DNA of 64,000 nt from Monosporascus cannonballus (Eukaryota > Ascomycota > Sordariomycetes > Xylariales). A model generated the notes under the pieces. It ran no database searches, was not told where the DNA came from, and saw only the letters and a program-made list of their open reading frames with translations. The position numbers and the translations under genes are program-made. The stretch lies in the NCBI GenBank assembly GCA_004154925.1, contig QJNS01000110.1, positions 124,001 to 188,000 of the forward strand, read 5' to 3'. This document shows, piece by piece, positions 23,207 to 34,959 of the stretch (its first letter is position 1; each line of letters begins with the position of its first letter).

Positions 23207-24830
23207 TTTTACACATAGGGATGATACTAGGATTAGATATATACGATAGACGGTCGGAAAGGGGAAAAGCTAGACTGCGAGGCTAGGAACTGCCCAGTTC
23301 CTACATCCGCCGTTCTAGGGTGTGATGCATTATTATAGCGACAATACTAGACCTAGAGAAACAAGAGCGCTCAATTTGGTAGACGCCACCGTCCTTGGAT
23401 TTTGGCCAATAAGTGTGTGTTCCTGTTGCGCCGTGATAATGACCCGAGTGTTTCATAGAAGCTCTATCGGAATTGCTCTTTCATATGTGAATCCATAAAT
23501 TCGTCCTGATTCGGATATCCTCGTCCAGTCGTCACGTCCCTATTAAGCCACATTAAAAGACTCTCTGTCCTCTGCTTTCACCTGGACCATCTGGCTTCGT
23601 TTCCAACTCTTCGGAAATCCATTATGCAGGTCCCGAATTGTCTGGGGCTAGTCTAAAGGGGTATTTCTAAAGGGTCCTAGCGAGTATAGAGAGGGTACTG
23701 ATGGCTCCTTATATACACTGAAATACGGCTATAGCCATGAGAAAAAGTCACCAGAGATAGCCGGGGCGGTCCCACATGGAGGCTGATCAGTTAAGGCAAA
23801 GACCTTGATATCGAGCAGTTATTGAGCCTTCGTTTCAATAGTTCGGTCACGCTTAAGCGAGGGGGAATGGCTTAAGAAATCGATTACATCAAATGGAGTA
23901 CCGAAACTCTCGTCGATATAGCTACCGATGTCATCCAGGCACTTTGGGAGACTCTGGTTGCTGGTGGTGTAATGGCGGCCCTTACATCTGTCTCAGGCGA
24001 GTGCTGCCTTTCGCGGTGGAGTGGCCCCCTACGCCACACCTCTTAAGTAATTGCTTCTAGACGTTGACGCAGACCGGATTGCGACGGAGGGTGTGATCCA
24101 CGCTGACGTAGCAGTACAGATGGCGAAAGGTGGGGAATCGGACAAGTGGCGTCGCCGTCCCAACACAACAGGACCGGAAGCTAGTCGGCATGGTACATAT
24201 AGGTATCGCCCCCCCCCACGAGAGCAGGTCCTGGGTTTCACCAATCCCCCCCGGCCCCCGCAAGCGGATACGGAAAGCAATGGTTATGGAAGCCTATCGC
24301 GGCTCCGAGACCTGTTTTCCTGTCAAAGGGGTAGAGACGCAGAGGATCACAAGAAAATCTAGAGCATTTAAGCATGTTAAGCTTGTCGCACTGTTGCGAC
24401 GTATAGCTACTCTCCTAATACCGTCAACCAGAACAATAATTCCTCAACTATTCTTAGGCCATAATGTCAATAAGGGCTACGGAAGTCCAAAAGGACCTGG
24501 CGTCGCGGCATGCTGTCATAAACGATGGTATCTCCTATGTATCTTCTGGACATCCATCATACGCTTGACCTCAGCGGCATGGCAGTTCTGACCCTTCCCA
24601 TTCAGGCTTGCATTGAGACCGGCCTGGACGCCAAACTCCGTTCGCTCTATATGGGATCCGCTCCTACTTCCACATGGCAATGCAGTGACGTATGCACGAG
24701 CGATTGAGACCTTTTAAGGGCCCTCAGCACTAAAATGTGTGGGCATTGTAAGTTCTTCAAGCGTTATACGTCCCTAGCCATACTAGGTTCCTGAAATATC
24801 CCAAACCGATTCTAGAAGCCTCGGATGAGG
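23207..24830. other. GC-normal island, left part; no gene established
   Basis: Balanced base composition with no RIP signs. The plus frame at about 23882-24047 reads T-E-T-L-V-D-I-A-T-D-V-I-Q-A-L-W-E-T-L and continues 15 residues, which looks protein-like. So does a plus frame at 24525-24704. Neither has a visible start, splice partner or family. Longer open frames around 24050-24590 overlap in three frames and look like chance products of C-rich sequence. A hairpin, aggaactgcccagttcct, sits near 23285. These may be decayed host gene fragments. Confidence 0.35.
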
Positions 24831-24833
24831 TCT

Positions 24834-25468
24834 TCATTTGTTTACTTTGAAATAGTGAGTCTCGGACTTCATCAAACCGTTTCCCATTGTACCGCTCTTC
24901 GCCAACTTCAAACTATGCTCCTCTGTTTGGCCAAGGCTTTTCAGCCGGTAATATGGCAAGATGACTTGTTTCTCAAAGAATACATGTCCGGGGCCTGCTA
25001 CTCTCTTCCCATCCTTGTAGATCTCATACCCGTAATGGGCCCTCTGTTCGGAGTCGGTCGTCGGGTTGTCAGCGTCTAGCTCATCATGGTTAGCGACCAT
25101 CTCTATCCTTTCTCTTTCCATATCCATGAAGCGTTCCACTCACCCCAGATGATCTCCAATTCAAAGAGCTTATCTGAATCTCGACTGAGTTCGAATGTTG
25201 CTCTGGCCTCTACGATTCCAGTCTGGTTGTGCTTATCAAAAGCAACGGCATCAAGGTTTTGCCTGATCCCATTCTGGAGCTCTGTCTGCGTAGCACCAGC
25301 CGAGGGGAGGTTCAGCCCTTGAACAGCTTGTAGGATTTTCTGTTGCAGAAGTTGTGCACCTTGAGAGAGACTATTGGCTTGGGCGTCTGAAGACATAGCT
25401 GCGCTTTGAAGAATACGTTGGTCAATGGCTGGAGTATTGAGCAGTTGTACGTGTTCGCGGAGGAGCAC
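24834..25468 (-). CDS. Uncharacterised protein gene, two C-terminal exons
   Basis: Exon 25144-25468 and exon 24834-25075 are joined by a 68-nt intron (25076-25143) with GTGAGT at its 5' end, GCTAAC as a branch site and CTAG at its 3' end. Splicing restores one frame across the join (E-I-I-W then D-A-D-N-P) and ends at a TGA at 24834. The first block is Gln-rich and helical-looking (L-L-Q-Q-K-I-L-Q-A-V-Q-G). The second contains Y-G-Y-E-I-Y-K-D-G-K-R and F-F-E-K-Q-V-I-L-P-Y-Y. No signal peptide or membrane segment is visible. There is no ATG at the start: a TAA lies just upstream in frame, so the frame must continue through a splice or frameshift to the blocks at 25422-25967. I do not recognise the family. 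This is the most credible host gene here. Confidence 0.6.
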
Positions 25469-25583
25469 GACGGGCCAAATGCCTTAAAAGCAAATCGCAC
25501 GTACCACTAATCATGCGCTCTCCCAGCCAATCTCTAGGTGGAACGAAGCAAAGCTGCCCAACGTTAAGGCCATCAAGGGTGCT
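25422..25583 (-). pseudogene. Upstream coding block of the same gene, frameshifted or spliced
   Basis: In another minus frame this stretch reads L-D-G-L-N-V-G-Q-L-C-F-V-P-P-R-D-W-L-G-E-R then L-L-L-R-H-L-A, with ordinary codon use. Its natural continuation is V-V-L-L-R-E-H-V-Q-L-L of the downstream exon, one frame away. No intron of credible length fits (the only GT..AG pair gives about 22 nt), so a single-base frameshift near 25455-25470 is the simpler reading. The block may begin at an AG acceptor at 25584. Confidence 0.4.
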
Positions 25584-25642
25584 CTATCACATGATCGATC
25601 TTTTCGGTTCACATCTGTCTTTCCCCACCCTCCTATTCTGAC

Positions 25643-25967
25643 TCAAATGCCTGCAAATTGACGAATGATATCCCAAGCTCCCTTTTCACCGAAGGTTAAG
25701 GTGACAGACATTACATCCACATTACGCGAAGAGGTCTCAAGCAGTGACGGTGATGATATCACATAGCGTTAGCTGATGCATTCTGGTCAACGGCAGTGCA
25801 AGCCTTGACTGCTCATTTGACGGACTTTCCCAGATCTCGATCTCGTCGTAGCCATACTTCCGCGACCTCAAAAGTTGATGTTGGTGTGCACGCTCTGTCC
25901 GGGGTTGGGCGATAGAGCCTGCCGTGCCTGGGGGACACGCAAATGGGTCTGTGTCCGTATTGAACAT
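25643..25967 (-). pseudogene. Possible N-terminal blocks of the same gene
   Basis: A minus-strand ATG at 25967 opens a 76-codon frame (M-F-N-T-D-T-D-P-F-A ... Y-G-Y-D-E-I-E-I-W-E-S-P-S) ending at 25737. A second frame at 25643-25766 reads V-M-S-V-T-L-T-F-G-E-K-G-A-W-D-I-I-R-Q-F. Both look like protein and lie on the same strand, upstream of the exons at 24834-25583. How they connect is not clear. They may be exons of one gene, or a gene with more than one frameshift. Confidence 0.35.
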
Positions 25968-26080
25968 CTGGATTTATCCTCTGCAAGAGTCCTTATGGCT
26001 AGACTCGACTTGGACGATATCGCTGTCAGAGGTTATATATATATCGTCCGTATTCTTTCATTTTAAAAGACTACTACGTC

Positions 26081-26119
26081 ATAGGGGTAACTGTAATATT
26101 CTGGTCAGGTAACCCCTAT
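26081..26119. repeat. Imperfect 13-bp inverted repeat
   Basis: ataggggtaactg (26081-26093) is mirrored by caggtaacccctat (26106-26119), with one extra base. It sits at the right edge of the GC-normal island. It could be a hairpin or the abutting ends of a small element; no duplication is seen. Confidence 0.4.
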
Positions 26120-26235
26120 TTACCTAACCTATCCAGGACTTAGTGTTTCTTACCCAAATACAATATATTTTAATTATATTATTGATATAATAATTAATGC
26201 TTTAATCTTTCGTATGTTTTCTGTTTGTTATGATT

Positions 26236-26625
26236 TAACTGCCTTTAGCTATTAAGAACGGTCGGGATAAAACAATGGCTTGTACCGACACAAGTTACGT
26301 AACGTGACGGATGTAATACTATAACATCAAAGTATTCTTTCAGCTTATGAATAACACGCGAGATTCGTCCTTACGGTACCCTAGGCTCGGAGTCTATTAT
26401 TACGGCACGCTCGCATTTAAAGGGCATGTATTTCAATCGTAAACCCTTTCAGACTAATTGCACGCTCTAATTGAATTGTACGCCTTCGAATTACGTGCTT
26501 TTGAGGTTCTTGGATTTCGGTAAAAGATCGGGCGCTCGAACTATTATGAGTTCAAGCGTTATGATTATATATGTATTCCTACAGAGGTTATATACATTCA
26601 AGGTCCGCGGATCTAAAGGCAGTTA
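26236..26625. mobile_element. Candidate 390-bp MITE
   Basis: taactgcctttag (26236-26248) is repeated in perfect inverted form as ctaaaggcagtta (26613-26625). Reading TA as the target duplication leaves 11-bp terminal repeats, ACTGCCTTTAG. There is no coding capacity. The interior is moderately AT-rich with little RIP. The short repeats make chance possible. Confidence 0.45.
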
Positions 26626-27432
26626 GGTAAACCGACTGACGGCTTTGCGCGGCTGCAGGCACCTGCAGAAATGGGGCTACTGCCAAAGAACCCATCTATT
26701 TTTGCGGTAGACTTCAGGCTATCGTGGTGGTAGCTCCGTCTGCTCCTAACGGCCAGGTACTATTTCAATTTGACTATATACCGGTATGCATTTGAACTGC
26801 GCTTTTAAGTTCTAGGCCTTGGAAATATATGACATGTATACATAGAGTGACATAATATATCAGCTGCCTGCAGCTAGGATTATATAATATAAGCAAAGTT
26901 ATAATATATCAAGAAAAATGCGAAATAAGCGAGGGTGCGACGCTAACCACAAGACCAAAAGATCAACAATTCCAAATCCCAATTGGGATTTGGGCACCCA
27001 AATCCACCTTATAAGAGCGCATGCAACAAGCCTCCAGCTACATTACACAAAATAAGAAACGTAATTATTAACCTGCATAAGGTAAACAGACTAAAACCTA
27101 GCAAATAAATTTAAAAAACTTAAATAATTTCATAAATTAATTAACAAAAACCGTATATTTTACTTATAAAATGTATATAAAATTATGTTAAAGACTAATT
27201 ATATAAATTTTCGAATTAAGTGAAATATGTTAGATATATAGATTATATAATATACGTTAAAATAATATAGGATAATTATTAATTCGATATGTTTCGAGAT
27301 AATTATTAACTTAATTTGCTATTATAGCGTTCTGTGCTGTTACCTTTAACGTAAAATACTAATCGATAAAAGTTTTTGAAATAAAAATTAAAATTCTAAT
27401 TAAAAACACTTAGATTAGTTGTTATCTTAGCT
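26626..27432. other. Interval without recognised genes
   Basis: It contains ctgcaggcacctgcag near 26652 and a perfect 22-bp palindrome at 26972-26993. From about 27060 the sequence becomes AT-rich with no readable frame. Confidence 0.4.
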
Positions 27433-27550
27433 AGCTTAGGCCTCTGCTAGCTCGTTTCTATTTTTGATATATTTTTATGTATTACGCCAAGGCGCTAAAA
27501 TTGACCAATCAAATAGCGTATACCCGTAACGAGCCAGCGAGGCCTGAGCT
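27433..27550. mobile_element. Candidate 118-bp MITE
   Basis: agcttaggcctctgctagct (27433 on) and the inverted agcgaggcctgagct ending at 27550 form arms of about 23 bp with a few mismatches; both contain an AGGCCT core. The span is too short to code. It lies just before the solo LTR F. Confidence 0.45.
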
Positions 27551-27579
27551 GAAGTTGTGCAAAAATGTTATGACCTAAC

Positions 27580-27977
27580 TGTTACGACCTGACAAGCCAC
27601 GGCCTCCAGGAACGGTCGTAACGGAGAAGGCCAAGAAAACCATGTGGATCAGGTCACGTGATGGATTACCAATTTACTGGTGGTGAGCCAGTGAGCCGGA
27701 TCACCAACTTACTGGTGGTAAGCCAGTGAACCGGATTACCAACTTATTGGTGGTAATCCAGTTAAAGGAGAAAGATATATATGCTTATTAATTCCATAAT
27801 TTAAATAATTTCAGTTTGCAATATTTATTAATATTAATTATTTGCAATAAGGTATTTCCAGTATTAAAAAATATAATACGATTATTATATCCATTACTTA
27901 GATTTTTACGATATTTTTATTAACATAAACTTGTCGACTTAAGGTTTAATAATTAGTTAAACCGTTTAGCCGTTATA
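27580..27977 (+). repeat. 5' LTR of element D
   Basis: 398 bp. The first 200 bp are almost free of RIP changes and GC-rich, while the inner half is strongly AT-shifted. Confidence 0.94.
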
Positions 27978-28319
27978 CGTTATAAGTTTTTATTTAATAA
28001 TACCGTCAAATTCTGAATAATATTTAATATTGTTAAAATATCGATCAGCATTTAAAAAACCCTTATTTAATAGTTTTAAGCTTAAATTCGAGAATTGGAA
28101 AAAAAATTTAACAATTTAGGGTTACGTTACTTACCTAATTTTCTTTCGCCCGTATAAAGCCAAAAAAGCCAAAAGCTTACGATAAAAAAATAACCCTTAA
28201 ACCTCTTTAATTTAAGCGCAAATTTATTTTTATTTACTAAATCTTAATAACTTAGCGGATATGGTCCTAGCAATAAAAATATACCTAACAAAAAATATAA
28301 TTAATTAATTTAAGCCCTT

Positions 28320-28900
28320 TATAAGAAATTTCTTAAAAATAAAAAAAACAAATAAAAAACCTTTTATTAACGAAATTTTTTTAATTTATATCAATTTCGA
28401 AAATAAAATGCGCGATAATTTCGGCAATCCGGATAAAAAACAATTAACGGCTTAATAACTTTTATAATTCCGATAAAAAAATTTGCGTCCAAATACGCCG
28501 TAACCTTTAAAAGTTTTACGGTTAAAACAGAATAGGAAAATAATAAAGCCGATATTTTTATCGATATATTTTATAAAGGATTAAAAGATAATATAAAAGA
28601 TAAAATTATTCGGATTAAATAATTAATTATTTTAAATCGGTATATTATAAAAATAATTAAAATTAATAATCGACAATTTGAAAAACGACAAAAAGAAAAG
28701 GACAATATGCCTTACGTTCGAGATATAATAAGTTTAACCGAGGAAAAAAACGAAACATATCCCTTATTTTTTACGGAACGGCGCTAGGACTTATAAAATT
28801 CGGCGTTACCTACAAATAAAATTAAAGCCAGATTAAATGTTTTAATTATGGCAAAATAAGACATAAGGCCTATAAATGCAAAAAGCCCAAGAAATTATAA
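28320..28900 (+). pseudogene. gag of element D
   Basis: Shows the same blocks as gag of C and E: I-N-F-E-N-K-M-R-D-N-F-G-N-P-D-K-K and Y-K-G-L-K-D-N-I-K-D-K. The knuckle region near 28833 reads C-F-N-Y-G-K. Stops and indels throughout. Confidence 0.75.
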
Positions 28901-29949
28901 TAAAATAATTAAATCCTTATACCGGAAGAATAATTTAAAAATAATTAAAAAAAACGATAATAAAGCTATTAACATAATCCAAGCTAAATACGTATTAGGC
29001 CTTAAGCAAAAAGTTCAATAAAAACCATTATAATAAGAAATTCGACAAAAAATACGAAAAACCAAAAAAATAGCTTAATAAGTAACGTAAGTACAGCAAA
29101 AGGTATTATAAGGATAATTACGCGAATATTAAGATTAAATAAAGGAAATCTGTTCCGGAATCCCTAATCGATACGGCAGAATATATGTTATATATTATCG
29201 ATAACAAGAATATCCCGATTACGAAAAATAAAAATAATAAATTTACGTACAAATTACCTGTATATATTATAAGGGATTCGATTTTCAAAACCGTACCGGG
29301 CATAATAAAAACGACGAATAATAATATTAATAATTTCGAATTATAGCCCTAGGAAATATTTAATAACTAGCCGAAACGGAAACTTAATTCGGAAAAAAAT
29401 AATACTTGCAAAAAACCCTTTTTATTATTATAAATAATATAATTATTAAATGGAAAAGGAATTAATTTAGCGTACGGTAAAAAAAATTATTAAAAAGTTA
29501 TTACGAATTTCCATTTTTAATTAGTATTTATTATAAATCCTTACGAAAAAAAGATTATTAAGGAAAAAATATATTAATTTATAAAAAATTTTAAAACCAT
29601 AACCAAAATAACATATAATAGGATATAATCGTAAATATAAAAAAATAATTTTTTCGATAAGGAAAGAAATTATAAAAAAACCAGAAATAATTAATACGAT
29701 TTGAAAAAATAATATGCCGATAATAGCAACAGATATAACAGCTTAACGAGTTAAACGAAAAAATATAAGCAAAGCTTAATGGATTTAAATAAAAATTAAA
29801 AAAAGGTTATTTATAAGAAAGTCATAAAATAAGGAAATTTAAAAAAATTAAAAAGAATTTCCGAAAAAGGTTTTAAATATAACGATAAAAAACGTTAATA
29901 ACCCTATTACTTTGGAAATACGAATCGGAATATATTAATATATTATAAT

Positions 29950-32612
29950 AATGGATTACGAAGTTCTAGGCGGAAAATATATTATACCGGATATAATAAA
30001 TAAATTTAAATTATTATAAAAATATAAGTTAAAACCTTATATAACGATAAATGCCGAAAATTAGGAATTTGTTTATAATAATAGAAAAGTTATACGTAAA
30101 ATTAATTATTTCAAATTTTTTATTAAAAGATAATATTAAACGATTAATTTGGATATTATTTTATTCGGAAATTATAATATAATTTTAAAATTACTATAAA
30201 TATGCTAATACGGAATTTTGATTAATGGCGGAATTAGCCAAATAAAATTTATTTTACTTTTTGTTAATAAATGAAAAAAAGAAAAATTAATATTTTAATA
30301 TTTAATCGATAATGGCGATAAATACAAGCATAAGGATATAATAAATACTTTATTATTTAAAGGAATAAAACATAAAAAAAATAAGTATTAAAAAATACGA
30401 CGTATCGTTATTATTATTAAAACGAAATTGAAACAATTAAATAGTAATTTAAAATAATCAAAATAATAACCTTAAAAGTTAGAAAATTTAATTAATATAT
30501 TATTATAATATTATAGATATAAATAACTTTTTAAAAAAAACTTAATACGGGATTACCGGGGTATAGCGAATAAAAATATGGAATAATCCTTAAAAAAGGA
30601 TTTTCGACAAAAATTTACCTTATTTATAATTTTAATAAAAACGAATTACGCGTTTTTAAAAAATTTCTGGAAAATCGGTTACAAAAAAAGTAGATTTAAT
30701 CTTCGAAAATACCAATAAAATACCTAATATTTTTCGTATTTAAAAAAATAGGAAATTACGATTTATAGTTAATTATTAATAATTAAACGACGTTATTATT
30801 AAAAATTAAACATTATCATTTTTAATTATACAAATAAAAAACCGATTTTACGGAACCAAATAATTTATAATATTCGATTTTAAGAATAAATATAACCTTA
30901 TTAGGATTAAAAAAATACGAATAAAAAATAACTTTCAAAATAAAATATAAATTATTTAAATATTTGGTTATATTAATGGAATTTACGAACGCATTAGCAA
31001 TCTTTCAGTAAATAATTAATTATATATTACGAACATACCTCGATATTTTCGTCGTATGCTATTTCGACGATATTTTTATTTTTTCGAAAATAGAAAAAGT
31101 ATATGTAAAATACGTTTATAAGGTTCTTTAAATTTTACAGAACGCAAAATTATTTATTAACGTAAAAAAAGTTAATTCCATATATAGGAAATAAAATATT
31201 TAGGATATATTATTACCTTAAGATATATTAAAATAAACCTAAAGAAAATCGTTATAATTATAAAATGGTAAATATTAATACTAATTAAAAACGTATAAGT
31301 ATTTTTTGGATTTGTTAATTATTATAGAAAGTTTATTCGAAACTTTAACAAAATAACTGTACTTTTAATAAATCTTACGAAAGAAAAGAATTTAAATAAA
31401 TGCCAAATACGGAAAAAATATTTTAAAATATTAAAGATACGATTACTAATAAACTAATATTAATTATATACGATTTAAATTATTTTGTTATGTTAAAAAC
31501 AGATATTTCGAATTACGTATTAAGCATAATAATCGGACAATAAAATAATTAAGGTAAATTATATTTTATTATATTTTTTTGTACAAGTTAAAAGGAGTTG
31601 AATTTAATTACGGTATTTTAGATAAAGAATATATGGTTATTATTATGGCTTTTTGGGAATTTGGACATTTTTAAAGAGAAATTTATATTAAATTAAGGTT
31701 TATACGGATTATTAAAATTTTACCCGATTTATTACGATTAGAGAGCTTATAAAACGATAATTTCGTGACGCGAAGAAATTGGCGAACTTTAAGTTCGTTA
31801 TTATTTATAAAAAAGGATTAAAAAATAAAAAAGCAAATCCTTTAATTAAACGACAAGATTTCGAAGAAAAATTAATTAAAATTAATTATATAATTTTTAA
31901 TATTATTATAAAAGGATATTTACGCTAACGATAAATTGCGACGATTCGGACAGTACTTTTTGATATGTATTAAAGAATTTAATAATATAACGATAATTTT
32001 CCAGAAAACCAAAAAACGAATAAAATATAAGTTCTAGAAAAATATTAAAAGGATTTAATACGAAAAATATACGAATATTAATTAAATAAATATTTAAGGA
32101 TTTTCAAAACCTTAAAATAATTTTAACGTATATATTTTTTTTCTAAAATAAAATTAACGGTACAAAAAATCATACGGCAATAAAATATTTACGCCAAAAT
32201 AAAGATTCGACAATATAAACCATACGAAAAATTATAATTATTACTAGTTGCAAAATAACTATAATATTTAATTATATTTAATTTTATTATTAAGTTTTTT
32301 ATATCAAAAAATTTAATTACCGGAATATATTACGATAATATTTTCGTAATCGTCGATCGATTTACAAATTTTTTTATTTTTTATTTTATTACGAGGACAC
32401 AAACGCCGAACAATTAATATACATTTTTTTCAAACATATTTTTAACATATACAGATTATTAATGGAAATTATATTAAATAAAGGATCAATATTCGTATTT
32501 AAGTTTTAGCAAGATTTTATGCCATAAATTAACTTAAATCATAAAATATTTAACGTATTTAAACTTTAAACGGATAAATAAATAAAACGAATAAACCAAA
32601 TTTTAAAAACTT
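29950..32612 (+). pseudogene. pol of element D, 5' part (PR, RT, RNase H, IN core)
   Basis: Protease-like sequence near 29950-30260 matches that of B. The RT contains F-F-R-I... and an intact catalytic Y-F-D-D at 31060-31071, followed by I-F-I-F-S. Integrase core blocks appear near 32280-32400 (Y-Y-D-N-I-F-V-I-V-D-R-F-T). The frame is broken by element E at 32618, preceded by its duplication ACTTA (32613-32617). Confidence 0.85.
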
Positions 32613-32617
32613 ACTTA

Positions 32618-32991
32618 TATTACGACCCGATAAACTCCGGTCTCAAGAAACGGTTAGGCAAAAACATACGGACCACCTCTCGGATTACGTAACGGTAATC
32701 ACTGCCAAGCCAGTGATCATTAGTAATTAAAAGTGATCCCAAGTAATCGTAATCACTACCAACGGCGTAATTACGAATAATTAAGCTAAAACGGAAAAAA
32801 ATATATACGTTTATTAAATCCATAGTTTAAATAGCTTTAGTTTGTAATATAATATCGTTACTTAAGGCATTTTTAGCATTACGAAACGTAATATATTACT
32901 GTATTTATTGCTTAGACTTTTACGATATTTTTGTTAATATAAATCCGTCGATTTAAGATTTAATAATTGGTTAAACCGTTTAGCCGTTATA
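32618..32991 (+). repeat. 5' LTR of element E
   Basis: 374 bp. Contains direct repeats of 'taatcactgccaagccagtgat' type near 32695-32760 and a TATA-like aaaatatata near 32795. Confidence 0.93.
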
Positions 32992-33336
32992 CGTTATACA
33001 TTTTTGTTTAATAATACTGTTAAACTTTGAATAATATTTAATATTGTCAAAATATCGACCAGCATTTAGAAAACTCTTATTTAGCAGCTTTAGATTTGAA
33101 TTCGGAAATTGGAAAAAGAAATCCGATAACTTAAGGCTACGTTATCTGCCCAACCCTTTTTCGCCTGTATAAAGTCAAAAAAACCAGAACCTTACGATGG
33201 AAAAAATAGTTCTTAAACTTTTTTATTTTAGGTACGAATTTACTTTCGTTTTTTAAACCTTAACGACCTAGCGGATATAATCTTAGTAATAAGAATATGC
33301 CTAATAAGAAATATAGCTAATTGGTTTAAGCCTATT

Positions 33337-33960
33337 ATGAAAAATCTTTTAAAAATAAAAAAAGCAAATAAGGAAAATTTTATTAACGAGATTTTTTTCA
33401 ATTATACCAATTTCGAAAACAAAATGCGCGATAATTTCCGTAATCCGGATAAAAAATGATTAACGGCTTAATAATTCTTATAATTTCGATAAAAGAAACT
33501 TATATCCAAATATGCCGTAACCTTTAAGAATTTTGCGGCTAAGGCCGGATAGAAAAATAATAAAACTAACGTTTTTATTAATATATTTTATAAAAGGTTA
33601 AAAGATAATATAAAAAATAAGATTATTCGGATCGAACGATTAATTGCCTTAGACCGGTATATCGCAAAAGTAATTAAAATTAATAACTGATAATTTAAAA
33701 GATAACAGAAAAAAAAATAATACGCCTTACGTTTAGGATATAAATTTAACTAAGGGAAAAAACGAAACGTATCCCTTATTTCTTATGGAACGGCGCCAGG
33801 ACTTATGGAATTTGGCGTTACTTATAAACAAAATTGGAGCCAGATTAAATGCTTTAATTATGGCAAAATGGGATATAAGGTTTATAAGTATAAAAAGCCT
33901 AAAAAACTACGATAGAATAATTAAACTCTTATACCGGAAAAATAATCCAGAACAATTAAG
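33337..33960 (+). pseudogene. gag of element E
   Basis: ATG at 33337 starts the M-K-N-L-L-K-x-K-K block shared with C. I-F-F-N-Y-T-N-F-E-N-K-M-R-D-N and I-N-I-F-Y-K-R-L-K-D-N-I-K-N-K follow. The zinc knuckle at 33850-33891 reads C-F-N-Y-G-K-M-G-Y-K-V-Y-K-Y: one Cys retained, three ligands mutated to Tyr. Confidence 0.85.
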
Positions 33961-34959
33961 GAAATAATAATAAGGTTATTAACATAATTTAAGCTAAGTA
34001 CGTATTAAGCCTTAAACAAAAATTATTACGATAAGAAATCCGACGAAAAATACGAAAAGCCAAAAAGCTAGCTTAATAAATAATGCGAACATGATAAAAG
34101 GTATTATAAAAATAATTACGCGAATATCAAAACTGGATAAAAAAAATTTATCCAGGAATTCTTAATTGATACGGCAAAATATATGCTATATATTGTCGAC
34201 GACGAAAATATCCCGATTACGAAAAATGAAAATAACATATTTACGTACGAATTACCCGTATATATTATAAAGGATTCGATTTTCCGAACCGTACCGGGCA
34301 TAATAAAAACGACGAATAATAATATCGATAATTTCGAATTATAACTTTAAAAAATATCCATCAATTAGCCGAAACGGAAAGTTGACCCGAAAAAAAGTAA
34401 TACCCGTAAAAAAACCCCTTTTATTATTATGGATAATATAATTATTAAACGGAAGAAAAATTAATCCAACATACGGTAAAAAAATACTGTTAGAAAATTA
34501 TTACGGATTTTTATTTTTAATTAATATTTATTATAGATTTTTACGAAAAAAGAGTTATTAAGGAAAAAATAGGTTAATTTATAAGAGATTTTTAAAATAA
34601 TAACTAAAACGACGCATAATAAAATATAATCGTAAATATAAGAAAATAATTTATTCGATAAAAAAAGGAATTATAAAAAAACTAGGAATAATTAATACGA
34701 TTCGAAGAAATAATACGCCGACAGTAATAATAAATATAGCAGCTTAACACGTTGAACGAAAAAATATAAATAAAGTTCGACAAATTCAAATAAGAATTAA
34801 AAGAAAGAGGTTATTATAAAAAAGTTATAAAATAACAAAACCCGGACGAATTAAAAAGAATTTTTAAAAAAGGTTTTAAATATGACGATAGAAAACTTTA
34901 ATGATTTTATTATCTTAAATATACAAATTGGAATATATTGATATATCGCAATAATAAAT

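Noticed and set aside
24051..24591. Three overlapping plus-strand and two minus-strand open frames
   Set aside because: They share the same bases in several frames, are Pro/Arg-rich as expected of C-rich sequence, and show no family, intron or start context.
26081..26119. Telomere-repeat relic (gtaacccc)
   Set aside because: Only single copies on each side, arranged as an inverted pair, not tandem TTAGGG.
26925..26966. tRNA-like stretch: minus strand ggtcttgtggttagcgtcg
   Set aside because: It resembles a tRNA 5' half with a box A, but no matching acceptor, T-arm or box B follows at the right distance.
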